NCBI RefSeq assembly: GCF_020283565.1
Contig: NC_060063.1
Coordinates: 124,001-188,000, forward strand
Source of the DNA: Trifolium pratense
Lineage: Eukaryota > Streptophyta > Magnoliopsida > Fabales > Fabaceae
Reading direction: 5' to 3'
Length of the DNA: 64,000 nucleotides
Numbering within the stretch: the stretch's first letter is position 1; each line of letters starts with the position of its first letter. Below the pieces are notes generated by a model that was given only the letters and a program-made list of their open reading frames with translations, was not told where the DNA came from and searched no databases. A program made the translations under genes and the position numbers. Positions 11,401 to 22,929 of the stretch are shown piece by piece.

Positions 11401-14400
11401 TCAATGAATTTGATTACTCATACATGTTCAAAATAGAAAGAACAATACTCATAATATATCTTTTAAAGAAGATATTTATTCAAGTACACAAATTACCTGT
11501 TCTTGGCTATCACCAATGAAGCACCTGCAAAACCATGAAGGGAAGAAGTGATACACATGTACATGATAAGTAATTAATAACTAATTTAATTGAAAAATTA
11601 TTGCATATTTAAAATCTTAGATTATGAGTAAATAAGCCATTCACATTGCATGCAAACATATATAAACTCGGTTGAAGAGTGATAGATAAATTAAGAAAGC
11701 CCTACATTTTTTAATTAAAGATTAGATTGATCCCTTTGAAATTATTTGCCATTAATTTTACTCATTTATTGTTGGTTGATATATATCATTAAATAATAGA
11801 GTTTTTTTTTTTTTACTAGTATGGAGTCTTCTTTTTTTATTTATTTTTATAAGCTAGTATGGAGTCTTATTATTTTATTTTTTTTACTAGTATGGACTTT
11901 TTTTTTTTTTTTTTATAAGCAAAAGTCCCCTGGTTATTTGATTTGGACTATTTTTAGTTGAGGGAAATGAATTCCTTAAATTTAGTAGGTAGGAAATGGT
12001 AACCTTCAAGTGTGTAAAAGAGAAAGGAGCATGATGAAAATGCAAAGATAAAATAGATATGGCAGAAGTATGTACAAAAAGAAAGATAAAGAGAAGACAG
12101 TTGTTTTTCTCTCCTTAAAATTAGAGAATCTCTTCTACTGAATTCAATCCCCTCTCTTTCGCAGTTGCAGGATTGAACTGTAGTCATCCCTACTAAATTT
12201 AGGGCCAACCACCATGAAATCGTAACCTTCAAGTGTGTAGAAGAGACAGAAGCATGATGAAAATGCGGAGATAAGATGAGACAGAGATATGTACGAAAGA
12301 AAGATAAAGAGAAGACAACTGTTTTTCTCTCCTTAAAATTAGAAAATCTCTTCTTTTTTATTTTTGGACATATATGACTTATTTTTCAACAATCAATATA
12401 GGGTCCCACAGATGATGTAGAATCCACTACTTTCTCTCATTTTTTGGTACAAAGAGTCTTCTATTTTCTATATGTGCATTCGGTGCAATTAAACCGTATA
12501 TCAACTTTGTTTTTTACATGGATCATCTTTGTTTTTTATTGACTACAAAGAACCTTACTTGCCTCCACAATGTATTTAAATTTTCAACAATATTGAATGA
12601 AAATTTTGTTCATTTGCAAGATATATTTTTATGGACAAGCAAAATTCATTGCTTCTAGAAAGAGCAATAACTAAATTATGGTTAGAATGGATGATCATAT
12701 ATAATGTAAAATAGTTTTTTTTTGACAAAAGATTTACCAATATTTACAACATATATGATGCAAAATTTCAAATTAATCATTTTTACAAAAAATAAATAAA
12801 AATGATATAGAACATCATCTATTAAAAAGTGAAACATTGTGTCATATATACTAGGTAGTTTAAGAACAATTATTCATAACGGTTCATTATTATTTTAAAC
12901 TTGCCATTAAAAATATTATTATTTTATGTATTTTCTACAACAAAATGAAATTTTACACTCATGCCAAGGCAACTTATAAATTATAAGAAGAAATTTTTTT
13001 GCTTCTCATTATGTGGGTTAACTTAAAGTGAAAAGTAAAATAGAATCAAAGTATATGATGAAAAGAATAGTCAACTAGTTTGACTCAAACTATAATTTTA
13101 CTTTTTTTGACATGAAAAGTGTTAGCTCCATGTTATATAGTAAAAGTTTATTTCTAATTGAGAAAAAAAGAGAGTAAAATAAGATGAAAAGAATAGTCAA
13201 ATTATATAGACTAAAATAATTATTTTTCCTAATTGTGTAAAAAGAAGTTTATTTATAATATTCATTTTTCTTCATTAGTAACATTTTGTGTTTGATCACA
13301 CTTTTCCATCACAAATTTTTTGACTACTTTATTTTAGTCACAGTTTTGACCACATTTAACTCGTTTTTTTGACTAGATTTATCTATCTCTATATACCAAA
13401 AAGCAATAAACATTTTCTCTTTTTGACAGACATTACAATATTTTTATTTTTAAAATAAGTATACCACAATTTTATTTTTATTTTTTTACCACAATTCTTT
13501 TCAACATTTTTACCTTGAATTCAGTGAGGGTGGGATATTGTTACCTTATAAGAGTGTGTAAATGAGACAGAAACATGATGGAAATGCAAAAATAAAAAAG
13601 ATGAGATAGAAGTGTAAACAAAAAGAAAGATAAAGAGAAGACAAATGTTTTTCTCACCTTAAAATTAAAGAATCTTCTTAGTTTAGACAAATATGTCATG
13701 TTTTTCAACGATCAACATAGGGTCCCACATATGATGTAGAGTCCACTACTTTTTCTCAATTTTTTTGGTATAAAGAGTCCACTTTTTTTTTATCTATGTG
13801 TATTCGGTGCAGTTAAACCATAGTTGAATATTTTTTTTTTACTAAAAGTGTAAAATAAAATATCAAAAAAGTACTTGAGGAAAAGAATAGTCAAACTTAT
13901 AATTTAACTTTTTTGACATGAAAAGGGTTAGCACCATGTTATATAACAAAAGTTTATTCCTAATTGAGTTTTAAAAAAAGTTTCTTAATCCACAATTATA
14001 ACAAGAAATTTTACAACAAAATGAAATTTTACATTAACGATAAAGTAATTTTACTCAAAATTATAAGAAGAAATTTTTTGTTTCTCATAATCCACAATTA
14101 ACTTAAAATGAAAAGCAAAAAATTAACTAAAATACATGATGAAAAAATAGTCAAACTATGTTAACTTTTTGACTTGAAAAGTATTAATTAGCATCATGCT
14201 ATATATAGTAAGAGTTTTTTTCCTAATCGAGTAAAAAAAGTTTTTTTCTAATTGAGTAAAATAAAAGTTTTGACCAAACTTTTTTGTCACAAATTTTTTG
14301 ACTACATTATTTTTTATCACATTTTTTTTACCACATTTAACTTTTTCTTTTGACTGGATTTAACTCTATTTCTATATCAAAAGATTAGTCTCTAACTTTC

Positions 14401-14631
14401 GATCGGAGAATATTTTTGACAAAAATAAACAAAACAAGTATACCATAATTTTATTTTTACCACCATTCTTTTAAACAAATTTTTCTCAACTATTAAGTGA
14501 AAGTATATACAAAAATTATGAATGACAAACCTGACAATTTTTTCAATGTAGTTTGAAACTATGTAACTCCAATGTTGCTCCATAGCTTTGTTTCCATCAA
14601 CTACTATGTTCAACCAACTTTTATTCTCCAT
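5493..14631 (-). CDS. MED25: Mediator subunit 25 (PFT1-like), complete 15-exon gene
   Basis: Exons, 5' to 3' on the minus strand: 14631-14531, 11524-11497, 10868-10823, 10190-10051, 9909-9709, 9267-9202, 8956-8755, 8597-8518, 8416-7112, 7008-6955, 6820-6792, 6339-6265, 6172-6085, 5744-5658 and 5522-5493. They join in one open frame of 843 codons plus TAA. Residues 1 to about 230 fit the MED25 von Willebrand A domain: LNIVVDGNKAMEQHW near the start, AEGLAEALV near residue 100, and ERHCILVAL. Residues of about 720-843 fit the activator-interacting ACID domain, ending YVGTIFPGDTLFIEPSS. Exon 9 encodes a Gln/Asn/Ser-rich linker containing a 13-residue repeat. MED25 links activators, including jasmonate and light regulators, to Mediator in the nucleus. 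The length is close to Arabidopsis PFT1, but the gene stops right after ACID and lacks a Gln-rich tail, so it may be a divergent paralogue. Confidence 0.88.
5827..5995. repeat. Dispersed GACACC/GTGTCGG repeat, copy 2
   Basis: Same family as 1-160: ACACCAGACACGACACCAACAC, then TAATTTGAGAAAATTACAT, then GTGTTGGTGTCGTGTCGG. It lies in the MED25 intron between the exons at 6085 and 5744. Confidence 0.6.
6392..6658. mobile_element. MITE-like element with GTTTGGAT / ATCCAAAC ends
   Basis: Begins AAGTTTGGACTAAATGCTTA and ends AAGTCAATCCAAACAGACTC. The interior has ATAAGCGCTTATCAT, GCTCTCCCAAACAGTCTC and similar words also found at 19155-19445, 29102-29473, 33225-33672 and 60967-61343. It lies in the MED25 intron 6340-6791. 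Superfamily not determined. Confidence 0.5.
7381..7800 (-). repeat. 39-bp in-frame coding repeat in MED25 exon 9
   Basis: About ten head-to-tail 39-bp units (7381-7730 clearest, then two shorter or diverged ones). Each encodes 13 residues of the form QQNSSLGNLPMQF, around residues 494-634. Because 39 is a multiple of three, unit number can change without breaking the frame. The array also keeps a false frame open on the opposite strand (7348-7827). Confidence 0.9.
8998..9150. repeat. Dispersed GACACC/GTGTCGG repeat, copy 3
   Basis: Blocks GTGTCAGACACCGACAAGAC and GTCAGTGTTGTGTCTGGTG, in the MED25 intron between the exons at 9202 and 8956. Same family as 1-160. Confidence 0.55.
10994..11377. 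repeat. Three-unit tandem array of 124-131 bp with tRNA-like B-box
   Basis: Units begin at about 10994, 11125 and 11249. Each runs from a GTCGAACCCAGG-type block through CACACCAACCAACCACACCG to GGTTGAACAATAAAACC. Unit 2 lacks five bases (TTCAG) that units 1 and 3 carry. Read on the minus strand, the start contains CCTGGGTTCGA, a B-box-like word, so the unit may derive from a SINE. The array lies in the MED25 intron 10869-11496. Confidence 0.85.
11525..14530 (-). other. 3.0-kb first intron of MED25, repeat-rich
   Basis: AT-rich intron with no gene seen. One block (CTTCAAGTGTGTAAAAGAGA ... AAAGATAAAGAGAAGACA ... CTCCTTAAAATTAGA) occurs three times in the same direction, at about 11998-12130, 12225-12355 and 13545-13680. 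Another (TTTGACTTGAAAAGTGTTA with a following CATGCTATATA) recurs at about 13108, 13910 and 14167. These second blocks also occur at 22930-24310 downstream of SBDS. Confidence 0.7.
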
Positions 14632-15784
14632 TTTTATATATGTGATCAGATAATTGAAACAATCTACGAAGAAAAATAATAATTAAAGATACAACAAATA
14701 TAGAAATATAGGGGATGTAACAAATAGGAATGAAAATTAAGAAGAGGAAAATATTAAAAAAAAAATTACTAATTAGAGGAAAATATTAATTAATTCATTG
14801 TTTATGTAACTCACCGATCCTCTCAGATTTTCATAATGCATGCAACTCTAACTCTTTCAAGTCTCCAAGTATATGCAATATAAGAAATGGATTTCACATA
14901 TATTCATATTTATAATAAGGAAAAAATAAATAAATATGGATTCACTTCAACTTTGAATATTTTTTTTTATGATAACTTTGAATTTTTATATAAAAAGGAA
15001 AAAAATTAATTATATTTTTTAATTATTTCTTGCCAAATTAAAAATTGTTGACCAACTTTAATTATACTTTATAAATTCTCAAATAAGTAATTTAAAAGTG
15101 TTAAAAAGGTAAATAAAAGTAAAAATTCAACACACCATCCTTGGACACAATCAACAAAAAATTACAAATAATAAAATAAACATAAAAAATCAACTTTAAA
15201 ATAAAAAGAAAAAACTAAATTAATTAAAAAAATATGAGAGATCTTCTCTCACATTTTTCACTGTATCATCTTTCTTGTACAATGTTTTAGGTTTGGTCAT
15301 TAAAATTTATGTTACAAAATGGTTTATTTTAAAAGCCCTTGAAGCCTTTACCAATTTCTGTTTGATAAATATTATATTTGAAAAGTACAAGTATAATTGA
15401 GATCCTCTGCGTGTTCAGAGAAAGACATAAAATTATTGTACTTAAATTATTTAATTTTTATGATTTCTCTCTGAAACTGATAGTCTGAAAGTCTTCGATG
15501 TTGAAAAAGATCTAACTCCTATACAATCAAAATATTTTGGAAGGATTTTTTTAACATGATTTAACTGTGAATCTTAGTTTCTCTGATGATAAACATCTAA
15601 AAATTAACATAAACTACTAAATTAAATATCAATAGATGTCACATACCATACAATCAAGAGTATAGCAAAGAACGTTAACAAGTGAGAGTAAAAATTCAGC
15701 ATGGGATCCCTCTACATCTAATGAGAACGAGTACCTTTAGGGCATGCGAAAACCCTAAAATTGGAATAGTTTAAAGGGAAAACT

Positions 15785-16105
15785 AAAATTGGGTTTTTAT
15801 TTCAAACCAGAAGGGCAAAAGGAAAGGAAGAAAAAAAGTGAGATTTTTCAGCGTGCAAAAATGAGTTTTTATTTTCAAACTAGAAGGGCAGAAGGAAAGG
15901 AAGAACGAGTACCTTTTAGCTCATGTACCCAAAAAAAAAAAGGAAGAAAAAAAGGTGAGATTTTTTAACGACCAAAAATGGGTTTTTATTCTCAAACCAG
16001 AAGGGAAAAAGAAAAGGAAGAAGAAAATGTGATATTTTTTAACGACCAACAATGGATTTTTATTTTCAAACCAAAAGGGAAAAAGGAAAGGAAGAAAATG
16101 TGGGT
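15785..16105. repeat. Four-unit imperfect tandem repeat upstream of MED25
   Basis: Units start near 15791, 15863, 15979 and 16053, each with GGGTTTTTATTTCAAACCAG, then AAGGGCAAAAGGAAAGGAAG and a GAGATTTTT word. Spacing varies from 72 to 116 bp. They lie 1.2-1.5 kb upstream of the MED25 start and may be promoter or 5'-leader sequence. Confidence 0.7.
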
Positions 16106-17092
16106 TTTTTTAGCGAGATGTTAGAAAAGACTGTATATCAATGAGAGTTGTGGATGTTCTTGAGTAACGACTACTGATATACAACATGTTTAGTTTTTTC
16201 AGAAAGAAAAAAAATCTGAGAAATGATAGTGATGAGTGATAATTGTGTAGAAGTAGAAGGTATATATAAGAAAAATATAACATTTTTATTAGTTTAAGTT
16301 GGCTCTTTTATGTTTTAATTAATTGATTAGTTGTGTTTAAGAATGCGGTGGCGATTAACACTCATCCATGAATCTCTCAAACAACTTTTATATTTTCTTT
16401 AGTTACACATTTTAATAGCAAATTGTTAATTTACTAAATATTAACGTATGACGTGATACTTTATTTTTGAAGATGAAATCTTGGCCTTTGAATCAAAAGT
16501 GTTGGAGAAGCTTTTAATACATGATTCAAAGTCTTACAAGTTTCTTTTGGTCCGTAGTTGAAATGACAAAAGTGACCTCAAACACACACACACACAGAAA
16601 TACATACATATAACTAAAAAAATTTAGATGAAAATGTTCAACTTAACAATATTAACAATGTCAGTTGAGTCATATCTTATAGATAGATCTTAAACTTTTA
16701 ATACCCGATTAATAATTTTCTTAAGATATTTATTTGGTTTGTTGTGATTTACACGTAATGTAAAAAGATTACACCGACCTACGCTCATATATACAAATTA
16801 AACTCTAGCATCAGTGTCTTCGTGTATTTTTTTGTTTGAAGCGTGTATGTTTGATATCATAGTAACTAGTGAATATGTCAGTCAGAATCACAATGGCTTA
16901 CCGTGACTTTATAGATGCTAAAGCTACGTTCGATAGTTTCTATATCACAATAATTCACTATAATTCCGATATATTTATTGTGATACCAAACATAGACTAA
17001 TCTACTACGATGACTCATGCTTCTAGAAATTTCATAGATTTTTTATACCCAAATGGACTAGGCTAAATAAAACCAAACCCAAAACCAATCAT

Positions 17093-17098
17093 GGCCCA
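17093..17098. promoter_or_regulatory. Possible site II element (GGCCCA) upstream of SBDS
   Basis: GGCCCA, the reverse complement of TGGGCC, sits about 170 bp before the SBDS ATG. In plants this motif is common in promoters of ribosomal and growth genes. A six-base match alone is weak evidence. Confidence 0.3.
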
Positions 17099-17206
17099 AT
17101 ACAATATCGAACCGGGTCGGTAAATGAGATTCGGGTCGGGTTTTGATAAACGCGCGCTTTAACCTATTTTAGAGATTCCAGAAAGTTCCATTTCTAACCG
17201 AACAAG

Positions 17207-17235
17207 AAGAAGAAGAAGAAGAAGAAGAAGAAGAA
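17207..17235 (+). repeat. (GAA)n microsatellite in the likely SBDS 5' leader
   Basis: About nine GAA units ending 30 bp before the SBDS ATG; probably transcribed in the 5' UTR. Confidence 0.8.
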
Positions 17236-17265
17236 AGAGATTGAAAATTTCTCAGAAAATTTTCA

Positions 17266-20200
17266 ATGTCGAGATCAATTGTTCAACCAGTAGGTCAAAA
17301 GCGATTAACAAACGTAGCAGTTGTTCGTCTCAAGAAACATGGAATGCGATTCGAAATCGCTTGTTACCCTAACACCGTTCTTTCATGGCGTTCTGGAGTG
17401 TATGTATTCAATCTCTTCAATCTTTTCCTCGTTTTTAACCTAATTTTTTGATTATTGTGTAATTAATCGATTAATTGATGATTTCACAGTGAAAAGGATA
17501 TTGATGAAGTGTTGCAGTCTCATACCGTTTATACAAATGTTTCTAAAGGTGTTCTTGCTAAGTCTAAGGATTTGAATGCTGCTTTTGGTACTGATGATCA
17601 TTCCAGCATATGCTTAGAGGTTAATCTTACTACTTAATTAATTCAATACTAGTCATTTTATAGATTCATATAGAGTTTTTAATAAGCTTAGGAAATGGAT
17701 TATTTACACAGGTTTTGCAAATTATTGTTGTGATCTTTGTTACACAAAGTTTACTCATATAGGTGAAATTAGTTTTAATGTTTCTATGAAGCACTGATAC
17801 ACGACATGGACACTGACATGTTGACACTGGTAGTAATCTGAGAAAATGAATTAGTTGTACGCAATCACATGTGTCGGTGTTGTTGTGTTGGTGTCGGTCA
17901 CCAACACGTGTTTGACACTAGATACAGACACGACATTAACATTGACACGTCGACACTGGTAGTAATCTGAGAAAATGAATTCATTGAACGTAATCACGTA
18001 TGTCGGTGTTGTGTTTGTGTCGTCATCAATACGTGTTGGACACTAGACATGCCTTTGATCGGAGGTGTTAGTGCTACAGAGGTTTTGTTAAGTGCTTGGA
18101 TTTATCAACAGATATAAGCAACTGTTAGCGATTATAAAAATTTCTTATCATATGTCCATAAGCTTTTTTGAGTTTTTTTCAATAAGTTCTCCAAGGTAGC
18201 TGATGAAATAACTTATATGAAGATTTTTTTGAAAGGTTATATGAAGATTGTTTAACTAAATTTTCCCTTTGATTATAGAACCAACTTATACAAACATGTT
18301 TATTCAATAAGAATATAATTAATTTGTCTATTCAATATGCATATGTGAGTGTTTATGGGAGAGCTTATTTACAACATTTTGGGTTTGGGAGAGCTTATTG
18401 ACAACTTCTCTCATTTAACTTCTCCATAAGCATAGTTTTGAATTTTGATGTTTCTCTCATATAACTTCTCTGTAAGCACCATACGTAGTTAGACTGTGTT
18501 TGGGTTTACATATGTATAACTTATTGGGATTTATCTACTGAGGTGTGCATTTTATCAAGAGTGTTTGAGAGAAATTATAAAAATTACTTATCATATGTCC
18601 AATGTCCATAACCTAAGGAAATGAATTATTGACAGAAACCATGCCAATAATTGTTGAGTTATGGTATACATCAACTATTCAGTTAACAATATCCCATGAC
18701 TTTCCCAACATTTGGATAGAGTCTGATTCATCACTTGTTAGATGCGTTGAACCTTATTTAGCAAGGATGCCCTGCTACACATCCATGCCATGGGTTGGTT
18801 TGTGATATCAGAACTATTGCGGCTCAAGTCCCAATAATAAAGATGCTCTTAGAGAGATCAATCAAGTTGCGGATGCATTGGCAAAGATTGGTTTATCCCA
18901 GCTTTATTTATTGAGGGTTTATGATATTCCCCTGCTTGTATTACACCAGCCATACTAGTTCATTGTGATAGTACTATATTTCTTTGAGGTTTTTAGTTTT
19001 TGTTTTGAGGTCTTAAGTTAAGACTCTTAACCCCTTTTTATTCATCAGAAAAGAAAAAATATTGTGATTTTATTTAAAAAAAAATGTCTATTCGAAGTTT
19101 ACATTAGTCTTTATATTTCTCTCATTTGACATCTCCGGTAAACACCTTAAGCACTCAGGCTGCATTTGGGTTGGCTTATGAACAGCTATTTGGATAAGCA
19201 CTGGCAACTAATTCGAGTGAGATTGTTAAAATAGCTTATGATATTGTCCATATGCTTTTTTCAACTTTGTTTAATAGGTTATTCTATATAGTTTATGAAA
19301 ACCGCATGCAACTTATATATGAAAATAGTTTGATCACATTTTCTCTTTGATTATAGCAATACTAATAGTTTGTACATAAGCGTATATATGATATATGATA
19401 AATGTTTAATCAATAAGCGCTTAATTTGTTTATCCAAATGCACCCACCCTAAGTGATTGTGTTTGGAAGAGAATATTTACAGCTTATTTCAGTTTATATA
19501 ATAATAATATAAGCACATGTGCAAGTATATTGTCCAGATATATTCTTAAGTTTTCAGTAAGCTTTTCAGAATAGCTTTTGTAAACAACTTATAACTTGTA
19601 TGTAAACAGTTTAACTGCATTTTCTCTTTGATTATAGAAATATATAAGTGTTTAATTGAGTTACTTACCCAAGAACCCTTCTAATCAACTTATAACTTGC
19701 AGGAACTTTTTATTATTGAAGAATCATCAATCTATTTTAATTGAAAAGTCTGTTGAAGTTAGAAATTAATTCAAAACTGTTTTATTGTTTATGGCACAGC
19801 AAGCTATGTGTATAATAACTAGTGATATAACTATTAGTTGAGGACATGAGTGTGAATGTTATTAAATCGTTTGCTGTTGCAGATTTTAAAGAAAGGGGAA
19901 CTTCAGGTTGCTGGCAAAGAGAGGGAGTCAATGCTGTCTAGTCAGTTCAGGGACATTGCCACCATTGTAATGCACAAGACTTTTAATCCCGAGACTAAAC
20001 GCCCTTACACTATCAGCATGATTGAACGCCTCATGAGGGATATCCATTTCGCTGTTGATCCAAACAGCACCTCCAAGAAACAGGTCTCTTGTCCAGTCAT
20101 TCTAAATAATTCTATATTATGATTATGATTGTCTCATATAACTGTTATGATAATTTGATTTGATGATAATTCAAGTAATGAAAATTGTATTACAGGCTCT

Positions 20201-21500
20201 TGAGTTGATTCAGGAGCTTCAGAAGCACTACCCTATAAAACGATGTCCATTGAGGGTACGAGCTGCTGCCCCTGAGGAGCAAGTACCCGTCCTTTTAGAA
20301 AAGCTGAGCGAGTGGAAGGCAACTGTTATTTCTCAAGAAGGGACTGCTGCTCAGTTATCTGTTGTAAGTTCTCTGTGTTTCTCAGTTAGTTGTAAACAAC
20401 TTTACTTCATGGTTCCATTTCATTTTTGGCTTAGCAACCCTGGGTTTCTGTTCTAGAAAAAATGTTATGGTTGATGATTTAAAGGGTTATTGTTATCTCT
20501 TTTATCCAACACAAAACATTTTCATCTTTCGAGCATTTGTGGTAATTCCAGGAATATGTTGATAGTCAAGTAACTTCCTTTTGCCACATTTTATCTAACA
20601 CGAAAAAGGGCAACTTTGTTTTACTGCATTTTATGTGGTTATTACATACAAGTTTGAGAAAATGCTCATTGGCAAAACTATAACTAGAAATAACATGACC
20701 ATATATTTATTTACTGCTGATAGCATATCATGTCTGTTATTATTAACCAACCCGTATACAGTTTTTTGTAAGTGGTGGTCATGTTCAGTCTGCCTAAAAA
20801 CAAAAAGTACTACAAACTAACGTGTGTAGAATTCAGATATATTTTAAACTTTCTGCTTCCAGCCCTCATCTCAACAAAATAACCATGACTGTTATTACTG
20901 TTATTACCTTTTTACAGTCGAAAAGTTTAAAATATAATCCTTTCCTCAACTTAAGTTGTGTCTGGTATGTTTGCATATATTTATATATCTATATGATTAA
21001 TCTTGGTTCTGCAAACATGTTGAGGAGAATTAATATTATTTTTAATTGGGTTGCAGGTTTTTGAATTGGAACCTGGTCTGTATAAGGATTGTCATGACTT
21101 TGTTATGAATAAGATGCATGGAAGATTTGAAGTTCTTGCTCACTCTCTTTATGTGGATGGGGATACTCATGTGGATTACAATGATCACGAGGACATGCCT
21201 GCACCATTGCCCCAAAAAACTCCTGAATCTGTGCTTGAGTTGAATGATAAACTTCAAAAGCAAACAATTTCGTCTGTAACTAAGCCTGCTGAGGGACAAC
21301 AAGCAAAGCAAAACAAGTGCAACACCTGTGATGTTTTCTTCGAAGATGCTAAGCTGTACAGGGAACACCACAAGAGTGAGTGGCACAAGCACAATATGAA
21401 GCGTAAAACGAGGCAACTCCCTCCACTCACGGAAGAAGAGTGCACGGCAGATATGGATCTGTTTGAATCAAAATCTGATTTGAAGGATTATTCATTTTGA
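17266..21500 (+). CDS. SBDS: SBDS ribosome maturation protein with C-terminal zinc finger
   Basis: Exons 17266-17399, 17490-17619, 19883-20083, 20196-20363 and 21057-21500 join into 358 codons plus TGA. The start is ATG at 17266 ([20 protein letters not shown]). The amino FYSH domain includes [13 protein letters not shown] and ends near residue 88. The middle and carboxy domains follow ([26 protein letters not shown]). Plants add a tail with a C2H2-type finger, seen here as CNTC near residue 299 and [10 protein letters not shown] about 15 residues later. SBDS works with the GTPase EFL1 to release eIF6 from new 60S subunits in the cytoplasm. The 2.26-kb second intron is filled with transposon remnants. 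A scrambled fragment of this gene lies at 30838-31168. Confidence 0.96.
17787..18085. repeat. Dispersed GACACC/GTGTCGG repeat, two tandem units
   Basis: Two similar units of about 150 bp, each with GACACTGGTAGTAATCTGAG followed by AAAATGAATT, then a CACATGTGTCGGTGTTG-type block. Second unit ends TGTTAGTGCTACAGAGG, almost as in 5827-5995. It lies in SBDS intron 2. Confidence 0.65.
18655..18965 (+). pseudogene. LINE-type RNase H (RVT_3) remnant in SBDS intron 2
   Basis: Broken translation keeps WIESDSSLV (an Asp-containing RNase H strand) near 18712 and [16 protein letters not shown] near 18856, the usual end of this domain in plant LINEs. Internal stops and frame changes are present. It is inserted in SBDS intron 2, same direction as the gene. 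Confidence 0.7.
19155..19445. mobile_element. MITE-like GTTTGGAT element in SBDS intron 2
   Basis: Starts GCATTTGGGTTGGCTTATG and ends AATTTGTTTATCCAAATGCA, with AAGCGCTTAATTTG near the end. Same family as 6392-6658. The adjacent 19460-19640 looks like another degraded copy. Confidence 0.45.
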
Positions 21501-22262
21501 GTTGGCATCAGTGTTTTAGAGATGGTACGTAAACACTTGTACACTTGTGTTGTGCCTATCTTGTTTGTTACGATAGTCGTGGTTATTGTAAAATGTTAAG
21601 AAATAGAAATCCTTAAACTGAAATTACCTCGAATACACTTCATTATCAGTGACAAAGTCTTGCAGTGATGTAATGCACAATTGTATATGAAACCAAAGAG
21701 GGTTGTTGTTTTTCTGCTTAATCATCTAGTTGATTGTGGTTTATGAGAGAATGAAGCAGTTGGTCTCCCATGTACTGTTTATAGGTATACAAAATCAAAA
21801 CATTTATAAAATGACCATTTAAAATAATGTTTATTACTAATCCAAATACTTGAATTTTGTCAAAATCAAAAGCTGACATTAGTGAAACTTAATTTTTGCA
21901 GTTCTTACTATGTATTAAAATAGGAAAATGCTAAAGAGTGACTCAGGGACACTAGTTAATTATCTAAAGAAGAAAATTCTGTCTTGAAATTTGTATATTT
22001 AATAAGTGTAAAATGTTATCTTATTAACATTAATTTTATCTTGTTTTACGAATCGAAAAAAAAAATTAATTTTATCTTTCATTTTCTTTTTTGGTAAGTT
22101 TAACAAGTATCACAAAAGTAGTATCTGGGACCTATGCCTGATTTGGGTGCCTCGGGTGGATTTGTGTTTGGAACCTTTAACACGATTAAAAATTTGGTTT
22201 TTTTTGCTACATCACCCTTTTGATAATATGAGAGTATTTACTTAACGATCAATAAAACTAAG

Positions 22263-22263
<1 letters not shown>

Positions 22264-22351
<88 letters not shown>
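22264..22351. repeat. (TA)n microsatellite, about 88 bp
   Basis: Uninterrupted TA dinucleotides. They create false frames of alternating Ile-Tyr on both strands. Confidence 0.95.
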
Positions 22352-22353
<2 letters not shown>

Positions 22354-22552
22354 AAATAAAAATAAAAGTTGGTTAAAATTTTTATTGTGAGTATCATATG
22401 TAAATATGAAAGTCATTAGGTTTGGTCTAGTAGCGATAAATTTGAGTAGCATGACGTCATAAGTTTGATCCTCATTGCCTCCATTGTAAACAAAAAAATA
22501 AATATGTAAATCTGCTTATGTGGCTTCTTCTCATTAGTTGTTGGATAAATAC

Positions 22553-22907
22553 TCTTAGAAATGAGTATTGGGTCGAACTCATCCATACAAAACCGGCTTG
22601 TAAGGTGATGATTGCCTCTAGTATATAAACACTTAGTCAGACCATCTCTCAACCGATGTGAGACTCTTAACACACCGCTTCACGCCCAGTACTATTGGGC
22701 TTGGTGCGTGGATATAAACGGTAGGTGGCCCGATAGCGGGAACCTGATAACATGTGACCCAACGGATCGTGGAGAAGCTCTGATACCATCTTAGAAATGA
22801 GTATTGGCCTAACTCATCCTTACAAAATTGGCTTGTAAGGTGAGGATTGCCTCTAGTATATAAACACTTAGTTAGACCATCTCTCAACCGATGTGAGACC
22901 CTTAACA
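22553..22907 (-). mobile_element. Complete TRIM (terminal-repeat retrotransposon in miniature)
   Basis: Direct terminal repeats of about 119 bp at 22553-22672 and 22789-22907 flank 116 bp of non-coding sequence. On the minus strand each repeat starts TGTTAAG and contains CTCACATCGGTTGAGAGATG. Directly after the first repeat comes TGGTATCAGAGC (22788-22777), the standard plant initiator-tRNA-Met primer binding site. A perfect 5-bp duplication AATAC flanks the element (22548-22552 and 22908-22912). No protein is encoded, so movement needs an LTR element in trans. The two terminal repeats differ at several positions, so it is not very recent. Confidence 0.93.
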
Positions 22908-22929
22908 AATACCTTAAAATTATGGAGGG

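Larger units (their letters stand above)
14632..17265. other. Intergenic region between MED25 and SBDS (divergent promoters)
   Basis: The two genes are transcribed away from each other, so both promoters must lie here. AT-rich. It holds a four-unit tandem repeat (15785-16105) and, at 15245-15540, a block shared with 24040-24305. I see no reading frame worth calling. Confidence 0.6.

Noticed and set aside
14392..14530. Extension of MED25 exon 1 past 14531
   Set aside because: The frame stays open, but a GT donor at 14530 with an in-frame partner at 11524 restores the expected vWA sequence; the extension is hydrophobic intron translation.
22258..22452. Open frame of alternating Ile-Tyr
   Set aside because: Produced by the (TA)n run; no start context or homology.
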